From positions 28,886,573 to 28,950,572 of the forward strand of contig OZ024940.1 in NCBI GenBank assembly GCA_964017235.1: a stretch of DNA of 64,000 nucleotides, given 5' to 3'. The position numbers and the translations under genes are program-made. The notes under the pieces are model-generated. The model saw only the letters and a program-made list of their open reading frames with translations. It made no database searches and had not been told where the DNA came from. The DNA is from Sabellastarte sp. h YS-2021 (lineage: Eukaryota; Annelida; Polychaeta; Sabellida; Sabellidae). Shown one piece after another: positions 36,561 through 46,828 of the stretch (positions within the stretch are counted from its first letter, which is position 1; every line of letters begins with the position of its first letter).

Positions 36561-37159
36561 CCCAGTAAACATTAGAAACATTTTTAAATGGTTTAAACGT
36601 TTACAAAATGTTTTCAAAACCTATACAAACCCTATCTTATGGTTTTCAAAATGTTTCCGAGTAAATGTTTACACTGTATATGTTTAAAAAACATTTTATA
36701 AACATTCTATATGCAAATATTTTCACTGAAAACATTCATTAAATGTTTATAAAATATCTCAAAAAAGCATGTCCAAACAAAGATGGCGGTGAGCAATAAT
36801 AGGGGATTTTAGAGGGCTTTGTCAAAAATGGCCCCACATGCAATCCATAAAAGTTAGAATTGAATGGGGGCACAATCTTTAAGCCATTATCTTACAATTT
36901 TAGACATAAAAATAATAGTTTCATTGATGAGTAACCTTAAAAGGACATTGAGTTGCACCTCTGACCCCAGTATTATTCAGATATTATTATGTTCATTTGT
37001 AACATTTTTATAACACATGTCATTAAACGTTTCATAAACAGTATACATAAACATTTTTAAAACAATCCATTATAAATGGTTTTCCTGCCCATCATTTTTT
37101 AACCTTTGCCAAACGTTTCCTTTCAAACATTTGTAAAACCCCAAAAAATGTTTACTGGG
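36561..37159. mobile_element. Inverted-repeat element with CCCAGTAAACATT ends
   Basis: CCCAGTAAACATT at the left is the exact reverse complement of AATGTTTACTGGG at the right. The interior is full of AAACATTT/AAATGTTT words in both orientations, so the whole can fold back. It ends about 60 bp before the exon at 37219. Non-coding MITE-like. Confidence 0.8.
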
Positions 37160-37218
37160 AGAAGTCAATAATTGTGAAATTTAAAACCTAAAATTTAACA
37201 AATATTTTTTTTTCACAG

Positions 37219-37375
37219 GGGGAAAGTGATTTAGATTTAGACAAAGAGGAAGCAAATGAGTCTAGCAAGTCCGAAACTCAAGGAGCTGCTGGTGCTAGAA
37301 CATCAGAGACCTTGGGAGAGGAGATTGAAGGGGCTAGAAAGGAAAAAAGAAAGAGAAGGAAAAGTCAGTCTGGAG
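37219..37375 (+). CDS. Exon of a charged protein with a basic cluster
   Basis: Acceptor TTTTTTTTCACAG and donor GAG/GTAATC bound 157 nt, phase 0 to phase 1. The reading GESDLDLDKEEANESSKSET, then an Ala/Gly-rich stretch, then ARKEKRKRRKSQSG passes from acidic to strongly basic. KRKRRK is a plausible nuclear localisation or nucleic-acid-binding patch. It is predicted to be disordered. Two other frames are open over this exon but lack its composition and phase fit. Confidence 0.62.
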
Positions 37376-37768
37376 GTAATCAGGGTGACCACAAGGTGCA
37401 GAAACAGGAACATGTGTTTATATTGTGGGGTTTCTTTCTGTTGTGCAAGGAAATTTTATATTGTGTTTTTGTTTTGCCAGGAAATTCAATCAATAGCAAA
37501 ACACAATTAGTGATTCCTGGAACGTTCCATTTCATTTCCAATGTGAAATACCAGTTGTTGTCTGTAGAAGAGAAATGAATCAATATTTATATATTTAGCT
37601 GATTTACATAAAATATACAGAAAATAAATAAACAGCAAAAATTGAGACAATAGTTATTTTTCCACCATGTTTTATTGTGGAGAATAGTTAGAACATTGAA
37701 GTAAAAAGAGTTTAACAATGATTAGATAATTAGAGACTCAAAAATTTACATTTTTAACCATTTCACAG

Positions 37769-37905
37769 GTAAGGCAAAAACAGGTGCTTCCAGTAATAGA
37801 GGCAGATCTGGTACTAAAACTCCGAGTAGACAGAAAGCCCAGCTAAAGAGAAAGGACTCTTCATCACAAAGTCGCTCACAAAGCACAGATGTCAAGAAAT
37901 GCAAG
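37769..37905 (+). CDS. Exon of a Ser/Arg/Lys-rich segment
   Basis: Acceptor CATTTCACAG, 137 nt entered in phase 1 and left in phase 0 at AAG/GTATGA. It reads KAKTGASSNRGRSGTKTPSR and continues with Lys, Ser and Gln ending DVKKCK. The phase matches the previous exon exactly. No further same-type exon is seen before gene C's CARD exon, whose acceptor is also phase 0, so splicing DVKKCK to RKKFKVATK is possible. The alternative is a separate gene whose 3' exon I have missed. Confidence 0.6.
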
Positions 37906-38254
37906 GTATGAATGAACAGTTAAACCAGTGCCAATTTGAAGTTATTTCCATTTTAAACAACAGTGTGATGTCAACATGCTTGCCCATTAGGTCATTGGGT
38001 TAAATGTACTCAACCCCCTCCAACTTAAAACATATTGAGGAATACCTCCTAATCCTTACTACTTCTTTGCCTGGCAACCCCATCTGCTAGATTAGCTAAC
38101 TATGAACAGAAATTTGACAAGATGTCTGTCTCGAGGCATCAGATTACAGTACTACCTGGACAATTGGCTCACGAGGGCCTAGCCCCAACAGGAAGCCCTC
38201 GTACACATCCAAATAACGATGAACCTAATCAAAAATTAATGAATGATAGTTCAC

Positions 38255-38827
38255 CAGGGGCAGTTTTCACTAAAGGACTTAAACTAAGTCTCTTTATTGG
38301 CTAAGTCAGGAACTTAAATCTAAGACTTTGGTCTTAGCTAGGTCTGGGACTTAAAATGGATTTCACAAAGGTGACTTAGCTAAGTCCAAGCTCATCATAT
38401 AACCACAGTGTTTTTCTTTGTCGTGTGACCTTTTATGTCCTCCATTTGATGCATTTTATCTAAGGATAAGTGCTGTTTTGAAATGGAAAACCTTGTTGCC
38501 ACACATAAACGTCCCAAAGCCTACTTTAGTAAGGTGTTCTGTGTAATTATTTACAATTAATTTATTAATTGTAATTAATTTGTTTACAGCCCTTTCAGAT
38601 TTTGAGGCGGAGAAAAGTTTATGGCGGCCATATTTAAGTCCTCTTTACAAAATTTAAGCCAAATACCTCCCAGACTTAAAGTTAAGTCCACTGACTTAGC
38701 AATTTCATGAACTTAGCTGCTTTGTGAAATCCGCTCAGTCTAAGACCACAGACTTAACATAAATATAATCCAAAGTCTTAAATTTAAGCCTAAATCTGGA
38801 CTTAAGTCCCTTTGTGGAATCGGCCCC
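38255..38827. mobile_element. Foldback element
   Basis: GGGGCAGTTTTCACTAAAGG at the left and CCTTTGTGGAATCGGCCCC at the right are inverted. The interior closely follows 2354-2902 (GGATTTCACAAAGG, CATATAACCACAGTG, TGGCGGCCATATTTAAG). Confidence 0.65.
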
Positions 38828-38839
38828 TAGATGTTTCAT

Positions 38840-39300
38840 CTTGTTCCCACAAAGGTGTTCTACTTTGTGGATAACCAGTATGTGGAATATTGGTCCTGAA
38901 GACCCACCCAAAAATGGCTGACACTATGTCAGTTAATCCAGATGATACACAAGAAATCTGCGCTAAATACAATGTTATGGATGCCGCTGACTGGACACTC
39001 GTCTCCAGAGAGACGATGGCTTCAGAGGGGCTCCTCCACATGAGGCCCCCTTCTAAGTCACCTCAAGGAGCACTGGAAATTTCTTCAGTTGCTGAACAAG
39101 AAACCCAAGACACCTGACAGTAGGAGGAAGTGACACTCCTGCACTCCTCTGACTTCATTGCTGAAAATCAACTTGCCAAGGAAGGAGCCCAATGCGTGGC
39201 CTCACTCAGTGATTATCCCAGCACTGACCTCTGTTTTGGATAGTTTCCTGAGGGAGGACACAACCTTATATCCAGTTCATGCTGAACCTACAGGGTGAAG
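38840..39300 (+). other. Unassigned open frame with coding-like composition
   Basis: A plus-strand frame around 38890-39117 contains VNPDDTQEICAKYNVMDAAD and a run rich in Ser/Pro. There is no splice evidence and no paralogue in the window. Downstream frames are broken. It may be transposon debris. Confidence 0.25.
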
Positions 39301-39479
39301 GATCCCTATTGTTCCTTGCCCTAAAAAATCAAACCAAAAGATAGACATCAGACCACCAACAACAAAGGTGACATGCTGTCCAAGTTGATGTTTTACGTCT
39401 GGTTCAACAGCCAGGGTCATAATTGGACAGGTCTGCATTGTTACTTATCAGAGAAGAACTTCTTCTTGAAGAACCATCT

Positions 39480-40460
39480 AGGATTTTAGCAGTAAATAAA
39501 AAATTGACAATTTTTCAAGAAACTGTAACAGACAGAGTGACTTTGAGCCAGTTTTTGGCAAACAGGTTAGCATAAGGGTATCCAATGGAAAAGGGAAAAA
39601 TTTCAAATTTCGCCACTTTTGGCGACCATCTTGAATTTAAACTGGAAAATAAAAAAGTGGAAATATCTCGGGAACCTTTGAAAGAGACTGAGTGACTTAG
39701 AGTGAATTTTGGCCCACAGGGTAGTATAAGGTTGTCCCATAAATATCTTTTCAGACTAGCTTACCCTCCACCATAGCCTATCTCCCCTTTCTGGACTATT
39801 CCTTCTTGCACATCAACACCTTAGAGGATGTCTACTTACTTACTTACTTACTAATTAGCTAATTTGAGTAAATATCTCATTATTTTCCAACGATTCAAGT
39901 TATTGTAAATTAATGGTCACAGGTCCAGATACTTTCTGCGAAGGTACAATGTATTTACCATTAAACAAATCTATTACTGTAGCTATGTGAGTAGTAGCTA
40001 TTTTCAGTTAGATTAACGAGCAAATTTTGGGCTTTTTGGGTATAAGAGTCCTAAGGTATAGTGCCTCTGAAAAGTACCGAATTTCCCGAATTTCAGCTGC
40101 TGCTTTGAATTTTGGAAGAAATGGAAAATGTTATTTAACTTAAAAACCATTAGATCTAGCTTTTTCCAGGAAATTTTGGACCATTTGGGTACGAGAGACC
40201 TTAGGTATGGTGCCTCTGAAAATGTAAATTTTTGGGAATTTGGACAAAATTGAAAAATGTTGTTTTTTTTACAAAAACCGTTAGAAATAGAGTGATTTCA
40301 AGCAAATTTTGGACCCTCTGGGTATAAGAGACCTTAGGTATAGTGAAATTTTCCGAATTATGCCAGAACTGGAAACTGTTGTTTATCACAAAACTGTTAG
40401 AGATTGAGTGATTTCAAGCAAATTTTGGATCCTTTGGGTATTAGAGACCTAAATTTTGGA
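39480..40460 (+). repeat. Degenerate tandem repeat, unit about 130 bp
   Basis: GCAAATTTTGG(A/G)CC...GGGTATAAGAG-CCTAAGGTATAGTGCCTCTG recurs roughly every 120-150 bp from about 40020 to 40450, with more decayed units back to about 39500 (AGTGACTTTGAGCC, GAATTTTGGCCCACAGGGTA). No reading frame is preserved. Confidence 0.7.
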
Positions 40461-40483
40461 CGCCATTTTCATACTAACTTACA

Positions 40484-40696
40484 GGGGCCGTGGTGGCAGA
40501 GTGGTGACACTCTCGCCTCCCACCTCTGAGGCCGGGGTTCAATCCCAGTCATGGCCTCAAGTGGGAAAGCTGGTAGTTGCTTGCCGTTGGGCGGCAGTTT
40601 ACAGTACAGAACCCTAACGAACTGTATGTACTGGTTTCCTCTGCCCTTCCAACTACAGTGTTGAAAGCGACGTAAAACCCCAAATAAATAAATAAA
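40484..40696 (+). repeat. SINE, subfamily 1
   Basis: The exact 13-bp duplication ATACTAACTTACA lies at 40471-40483 and 40697-40709. Head GGGGCCGTGGTGGCAGAGTGG, box B GGTTCAATCCC. It lacks about 20 bp of the usual body (ACCCGTCGTGATATGACC). Confidence 0.92.
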
Positions 40697-40802
40697 ATAC
40701 TAACTTACAAACTGTTCACAAAGCATTCATAGGGTGGACATGATACTTGATCATGTGTTTTCTTCTTTGCTATCCTGTTTCTTCTCATATGTTGCAACTA
40801 CT

Positions 40803-40924
40803 GTTAGCAGGGCCTCTTATCACAGACTATCAGCCCTGTATGAGGTTTGACTCCCACAAGTGACAAATGCTGAGGACCTTTCCCAATATGACCCTGGCTG
40901 TTGAACGGGACATAAAACCCTAAC
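40803..40924 (+). repeat. SINE fragment, third type
   Basis: AGGTTTGACTCCCACAAG (box B region), AATGCTGAGGACCT and CCCTGGCTGTTGAACGGGAC, ending ATAAAACCC. It matches 840-975 in reverse. It lies just upstream of gene C's CARD exon. Confidence 0.6.
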
Positions 40925-41000
40925 TTTGACTTAAAACTGTCACAATGGAAATGATAATGTCTTTTAACCATTATGCCATATCCATGCATTGCTTTTTCAG

Positions 41001-41376
41001 AGAAAGAAGTTCAAAGTGGCTACGAAAACAGATGCCAGTAGAAAAGAACTTTTGAAAGGTGCAATATCTCACCAACAGAAATACCTATCAGAGAGTGTTG
41101 ACGTGAAGGATTTTTTGACTATTCTGTGGGCAGAGGGTGTTATTGACGAAGCCAAAAAGGAGAAAATACAAGCATGTTCAGCAAACATCGGGGATGTTCA
41201 TGCAGCAAGCTTGTTTTGGTCAATGTTGCTGAGAGATGAAATACCAGTAGTGAGATTTGTGGAGACCATGCAGAGGGAAACTGAGCCTAAACACTGGATC
41301 TGTGACAAACTGGACGAGTTTGTAGAAAAGGTTAAATCTGGAGAATGGCCTTTGTATGGAGAACCAGATTTTAACA
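41001..41376 (+). CDS. NLR gene C, CARD-like exon lacking its own ATG
   Basis: Acceptor GCTTTTTCAG is followed by 125 codons and one base, ending in phase 1 at GTAGGT. Joined to the next exon this gives the same Lys-Ile-Glu-Glu junction as in A and B. The CARD-type helices are conserved (KYLSESVDVKDFLTILWAEG, SLFWSMLLRDEIPV, HWICDKLDEFVEKV). Where A and B have the start ATG, C has GTG (Val), and there is no other in-frame ATG before the domain. The frame is open back to the acceptor in phase 0 (RKKFKVATK). Translation must therefore begin in an upstream exon, or the start is lost. The charged exons at 33809-37905 end in phase 0 on the same strand and are candidates. CARD identity is inferred from the pattern. 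Confidence 0.82.
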
Positions 41377-43025
41377 GTAGGTTCTAATATATTGTTCTTG
41401 TTAAAGGAAATGGCTTGTAAATCGTATTGAATGACATATTCACAACAAGATCAGTAAGTTAAATAGTAAATTTTGACATAACTGATTTGGAAACCAAACA
41501 TTTTAAAGATTCAAACATGATTTAAAAATGAACATGAAATTTAATTTGTTAAATATGCGATAACATCAGGTCAAATATTGTTCTATTTTAAGTATTCACA
41601 AAGTGAAAACATTTGCCTTATCTTAGTCTTTTTAAAATTTTGAGTTTTTAATTAAAGTATATTTTTATCTAGAGATGGTCATGGTCATTGTATCCACCGG
41701 AGGCAACCTATAGGAAATCATGGGCTGGTGTGATCGGATTTGACCTTGGGACCCCTCCCTTCAAGGTCAAATAAGGATAGCCAAACTTAGAAGTGCTTAT
41801 AACTCGCTTATTATTGGTTCTAGAGGTTTGGGATGATAAACCAACCTATAGAAAATCATGGGCTGGGAATCTTTTCGTGTGGTTGGATTTGACCTTGGGT
41901 CCCTCCTTCAATGTCAAACGAGGACAGCCAAACTTAAAAGTGCTTATTACTCGTTTATTATTAATCCCAGAGGTTTGGGATGGTAAACCAACTTATAGAA
42001 ATCATGGGCTAGGAATCTTTTGATGTGGTCAGATTTGACCTTGGACACCTCCTTCAAGGTCAAACGAAGCCAGCCAAACTTGAAAGGGTTTATAACTCAT
42101 TTATTATTGATCCTAGAGGTTTGCAATGTGAAACCAACTTGCAAGATATTGTGGGTTGGGGAATCTTCTGATGTCAGATTTGACCTTTGACCCCTCTTTC
42201 AAGATCAAATGATGGTTCACTGGCTTTGGTGAGTTGTCTCTCCGGTGGATACAGATTTGCATCGGTTCTCCAATGCGTAGGTCTAGGTTATTTTGAAGTA
42301 GAACAGTAGAAAATATCTTAAAAACACTGAGCAGAAATGTCCATGAAAGAAATTTCCTAAATAAATAATAGTGAGGCATCAAAGCTTATTTTTCTGAAAA
42401 ACTTAACATTGGGTGATTTTAATAAAAGAACTTCCAAATTGTTCATCTATGGCTGATTCATCTGGAAACAAAGTAGAATGTGGCTTCAAATAAGACACTT
42501 AGAACCAACATCCATGCAAAAAATGGCCCAGTTTAATAATACTGTGAGGTATAAAGTTATGTTACAAACCATGTAAATACTTAATATTTTGGTGATTTTA
42601 ATAAAATTTCCAACAAAGTGCACATTATTTTGCATACAATACTCGTAGCTTACTAAAATGTATATTGAGTACAAACTGTCTTAAAATTGGGAAATTATAC
42701 AGCAACATCCTTGAAAGGAATTGCCCAATTAAATAACATTTGGAAATCAAAGGCTCTATTAAAATCTCTGTAAACTACTCAATATTTCAGTCATTTTTAA
42801 GATCAAATTATATAACCACCAAATTGTTCATTGTTATGTGTAGAAGGTGTTTGTATACTTAGCGAACAAAAAAAAATTCTAACTTAAATATTCAATTAGT
42901 ATCTGAAACATTCTAGTTAGAAAGAATTAAGGACACTATTTTGATAAAATAAAACACAATTTAAGTTGACATAGAATATAGATGCACAACTTGTCCTGTT
43001 AATAAAAAAACTGTTCCTTTTTTAG
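41377..43025 (+). other. Gene C intron, phase 1, with an embedded repeat array
   Basis: 1649 bp from GTAGGT to CCTTTTTTAG. It contains an inverted-repeat-bounded array at 41690-42252. The final 150 bp resemble the end of the gene B intron (CACTATTTTGA-AAAATAAA, CAACTTGTC-TGTTAAT). Confidence 0.85.
41690..42252 (-). repeat. 145-bp repeat array bounded by inverted GTATCCACCGGAG
   Basis: Three to four units in minus orientation relative to the array at 47.8 kb (TTTGACCTTGG, CTCCTTCAA, TATTATTGAT). GTATCCACCGGAG at 41690-41702 and its exact reverse complement CTCCGGTGGATAC at 42240-42252 enclose it. It sits inside the gene C intron, so it would be removed by splicing. Confidence 0.78.
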
Positions 43026-45808
43026 AGATTGAAGAAATGCTGAGAAAGAAATACTTGAATGAAGCATGGATGAAGCTTGAAGTTATACCAGATGAAGAAA
43101 AGGCTGTCATCCAGATTTCTAAAGAATTGTTGACTCCAGACTTCAGAAGCAAAGTGGTGAAACCTAGTGCATTGTATTCTTCAAACCTTTTAGAGACAGA
43201 AGTATTGAGTGAGCATTATAAAAACATTGTAGATAATGATTTACATGATATTTTGAGTCATGTGTCACATCTGGAAAGAAAGAGTGTTCTGACTGACCTT
43301 CAGCCTAACCTTGTTGAACTGTTGGGAGTCGCTGGGACTGGGAAAACTACAGCAGTTAAAAAGCTCACATATACCTGGGCAACAGATGGAAATCAATTAC
43401 TGAAGAATTATGACTTGATTTTTCTTATCCCTTTCAGAGATGTGACCACCGACAAACTGATGGACATAGTCTGTGATATGAGGCTTTTACCTAAGTCTGA
43501 GAAAAAAAGCTTTGGCCATTTCTTACAGAGGTCTGAACAAGCTAGGAAAGTTTTATTCATCCTAGATGGAGTTGATGAAAATGACCTACATGAAGACACA
43601 GACTTGTTTAACCTTGTGACTGGAAGGCTTTTCCCAAATGTGACTGTCCTGATAACTTCAAGACCTGAGGGAAAATCTTTAGGTATTATTGATAAGAAAC
43701 CAAGACTCAAGGTCACCTTGCATGGGGTTGATAAGGCAAGTGTGGACAGAATGCTGGAAGATGCTGTAAAGGGGTCATCTGAAGAAGAAAAAGAAAAATT
43801 CAAGCAAAGGTACAATGAAAAACTTTCTGACAAGAGTCTGCTTTTCATCCCTCTCTACCTGACACTATTGTGTTTTGTATTCAAAGAAGACATTGCCAAA
43901 GGTATTAAGTGTGTCAACTTGAAGATACCTGAAACAATGACCAGGTTGTTTAATACCATCATGCATGTAATTGTTAGGAGATGGCTACGAAAGAGGAAAC
44001 ACAATAATGTAACCATCACTTTCAGTGATAGCCCCCTTGAAATGGAGAGTACAGTGCCTTCGGAGATCAAAAGAATCCTGTGCTCTATTGGCAGGGTCTG
44101 TTACGAAGGACTTTTAGCAAACAAATACCAGTTTTCTGACCAGAACGCCAAAAAGTATCACTTAGACATGGAGGATATCAAACAAAGTGGACTGTTTACT
44201 GTAGGTAGGGATGGTTCTAGTGAAATCTTTTTTACAAAACACAAACAACTTCAGGAGTATCTGGCTGCTTTATATTTAGCCTGTGAAGGCATAAAGGAGC
44301 GTCATTTCCATGAGATAGTGCACAAGGAAGAAAACAGAGAGAAAGGGTTAATTGAAGTTATGAAAGACTGCAATATGGTGAAACTCACCCAATTTGCTTG
44401 TGGACTCTCTGGAGACTTTTTGGAGTCTGTGCTGGATGTAGCTACTTCTAGCTTCAGAATATTAAGGTCTGCGGGCATGGATGGATACATTGATGGAGTA
44501 GACATAGAGTATGCAGCCATCCTTTTTACAGAGCGAAATGGTTGTGATCTTTCTGCTGTTGATAAACAGACATTAGAAGGTTATGATGCGCTTACCAAAT
44601 ATGTGTGTGAAGCAAAAATAGCAAAGACTCGATCAGTGCAATTTTCTTTGCACAATTTTGACTGTCTTAAGAACATGATTAGAGCATTAGATGCACGTGT
44701 GTGTGCAAATCTTCTCAGCAGGTTTTATGGTTTGAAACTAAGGCTACCAGACTTTGGCCAGTCTACTGGACTTGCAGCACAGGGTGATGTTTGTAACTGT
44801 GTTTGTGATGATTCTGTTGTGAGACTTAGTTTGGACGAGACACAGGCATGCCTGCTGAGTAAAGTACAAATTCACAATTTCACGACTGTTACTACACATT
44901 CTGTGAAAATCAGGTATGTTGATGTAATTGGACTCTTGAACACATTTCCAGATGTCACAAAGTTATGTATTTTTGGAGATCGCTGTTTTTATCAAAGCAT
45001 AGCTGGAAAATTACACTGTGGTACAAATACCAAACTCAAGTGTGTGGAAATACTATTTACAGAGAAGAGTGACATGCCAATTTGTCACATACACAGTTTA
45101 CTTAAACTAGCTAGTTTGACAACTTTAAAGTTGAATGGTGTCAAAAACATACTTACATATCTCAGCGAGCATTTCAATGAAGAGGAATATTTGTGGAATG
45201 GGTTGCAACATCTAAATTTAGGGTGTGACATTCACACTTGTACAGAAATATCAGGTCTGTGTGCCCTATTGGAGGCTAACTCTGCAGCATTATTGTCATG
45301 TAAAATTGATATATTTGTGCCTGAAGATTCTCAAACACACATGACTGAGTCTTTCAAAAGTCTGAGTCAACTTCAAGAGTTGAAATTGTATGCATCAAGA
45401 AAACCAGACTATTTGGCTCATGTACTGGCTGAGTGTCTGCCAGCACTCAGTAACCTCCACACACTGGAAATCAGGGACTTGTATCTGACTAGTGATGTTC
45501 TCACACCACTGGCTCAAGGAATTAAAACATTGGTGAACTTGAAATCTTTCACATTGACCACATGGGGTGATGATGAGCGAGACTACACAATCCAATTAGC
45601 AATTGAGTGTCTCCCATGTCTACCACAAATTAAAGAGCTGAATTTGAAAACACACCATGAAAAGATCGATCACCAAACACTAGCACAACTCACTGAAGTT
45701 TTGCAATCCTTGCATCAGTTAAAAACACTAAATCTGAAAAAAGTAGGTTCACTAGGGGAAAATGCAGGTTTTTTCATACATCGTGCTTTGGGGAATAATT
45801 TTATTTAG
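43026..45808 (+). CDS. NLR gene C, exon 2: NACHT ATPase, HD2 and LRR
   Basis: Encodes 926 residues in one open frame and is closely related to gene B over its whole length. Walker A GVAGTGKTT is at the codon beginning 43325, exactly the same offset from the acceptor as in A and B. KVLFILDGVDEND, TSRPEG and KHKQLQEYLAALYL follow in order. The LRR-like C terminus has SLSQLQELKLY, ALSNLHTLEIRDL and CLPQIKELNLK. It ends ALGNNFI, shorter than B, because the last 30-odd codons differ by a small rearrangement around TTTAGCAG. The role is as for B: a STAND-class cytosolic receptor, ligand unknown. The longest stretches identical to B lie in the LRR half, which hints at recent exchange or duplication. 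Confidence 0.93.
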
Positions 45809-46316
45809 CAGAGAAGATGATTTGTTATTGAGGCTGAGTCAAATGAATGAGATGATGTGACGGATTCACTCGTGCAAAAGTCTTCATGATGTTTCAAACT
45901 TCCACAGAATTGGGCCACAATGTAGCAGCAATTACGGCATAGTTAAAAAATGTTTGGGGCTCACCCTGTACCCGAAAAACAGAACTGTAAAATGGTAACA
46001 TAATCATGCATGATCTTGAGTTCTAATTTAATTACCTGTTCTATAGTAACTGTTTTTTTAGTCACAACATAGAAAATACATACAGTATAGAAAACATCTA
46101 CTTGGAATAATATATTTTGTCCACCGATGCTGAAAACAATGGACTATTTATGGCATAATTAGTGGTGGTTTCCACAGCATATTCACTTTTCTGGAATATA
46201 AAAGCTACAAACATATAAATACACATAATACTGATTATGTGACTTATATTTCAGAAGAAAAAATATGACGTGAATCACGTAAAAAAACAACAAATAAATA
46301 AACTCTACATAAAGCC
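45809..46316 (+). repeat. 3' flank of gene C, homologous to that of gene B
   Basis: Close match to 23399-23790 up to about 46245 (CTGATTATGTGACTT), then a break. The next bases include GTAAAAAAACAACAAATAAATA, a SINE-subfamily-2-like tail, so a truncated SINE marks the breakpoint. Confidence 0.7.
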
Positions 46317-46828
46317 CTGTAATACAGTCCCTTCTTCATCAAGAGTTCTTTCTTATTCATATTATTTATAACAAATAGCTTTTGCATTAGTTTGTAAAAA
46401 CCTCACACAAAACGGGAAAGAAATCTTGTGCCTTCTTTCTTATCTGGCCCAAATAAACAAATGATGTTGGCTTTCTTTTATCAGTGGGTAGGTTAGATTT
46501 GAGAAGTACATTTTTTTTGGAAACGGCTGATTTGGCTGATCTATATACATGCATTTGTTATTTCCACGAAAAGTTAGGAGCAATTTCCTGGTGATCATGT
46601 AATCACTAATACATGAGTCACCATAGTTTCTGAGAGAAAAGTTAATCCACAATTTCACAGGAAATAAATTTAAAGTGGACTTTATATTTGCCCATCTCTT
46701 GTCCTCTAATGTGCATGACAAATTGTAAATATCTTTGGAAATACCTGCAATTTAGCATCTAAACTGGCACATGATATTTCTCCCTTTGCTACAGCAGTCC
46801 TATAAAACTATTTTAAGCAAATTTAAAG
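46317..46828 (+). repeat. Duplicated segment, paralogous to 7712-8235
   Basis: Starts near TCATCAAGAGTT and ends near TTAAGCAAATTTAAAG. It differs from the 7.7-kb copy by small indels throughout and encodes nothing preserved in both copies. Confidence 0.7.

Larger units (their letters stand above)
34494..37218. other. Intron-like interval holding several repeats
   Basis: Between two candidate exons this holds unassigned sequence (34610-34840), coding-like debris (34880-35980) interrupted by a SINE, and an inverted-repeat element at 36561-37159. Confidence 0.5.
37906..40470. other. Interval between the charged exons and gene C
   Basis: Holds a foldback element, coding-like debris at 38840-39300, an antisense SINE fragment near 39390-39450, an ACTT microsatellite at 39833-39858 and a degenerate 130-bp array. 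No clear exon. Confidence 0.5.

Noticed and set aside
37256..37583. Alternative open frames over the exon at 37219
   Set aside because: They run into the intron and lack the phase fit and charged composition of the chosen frame.
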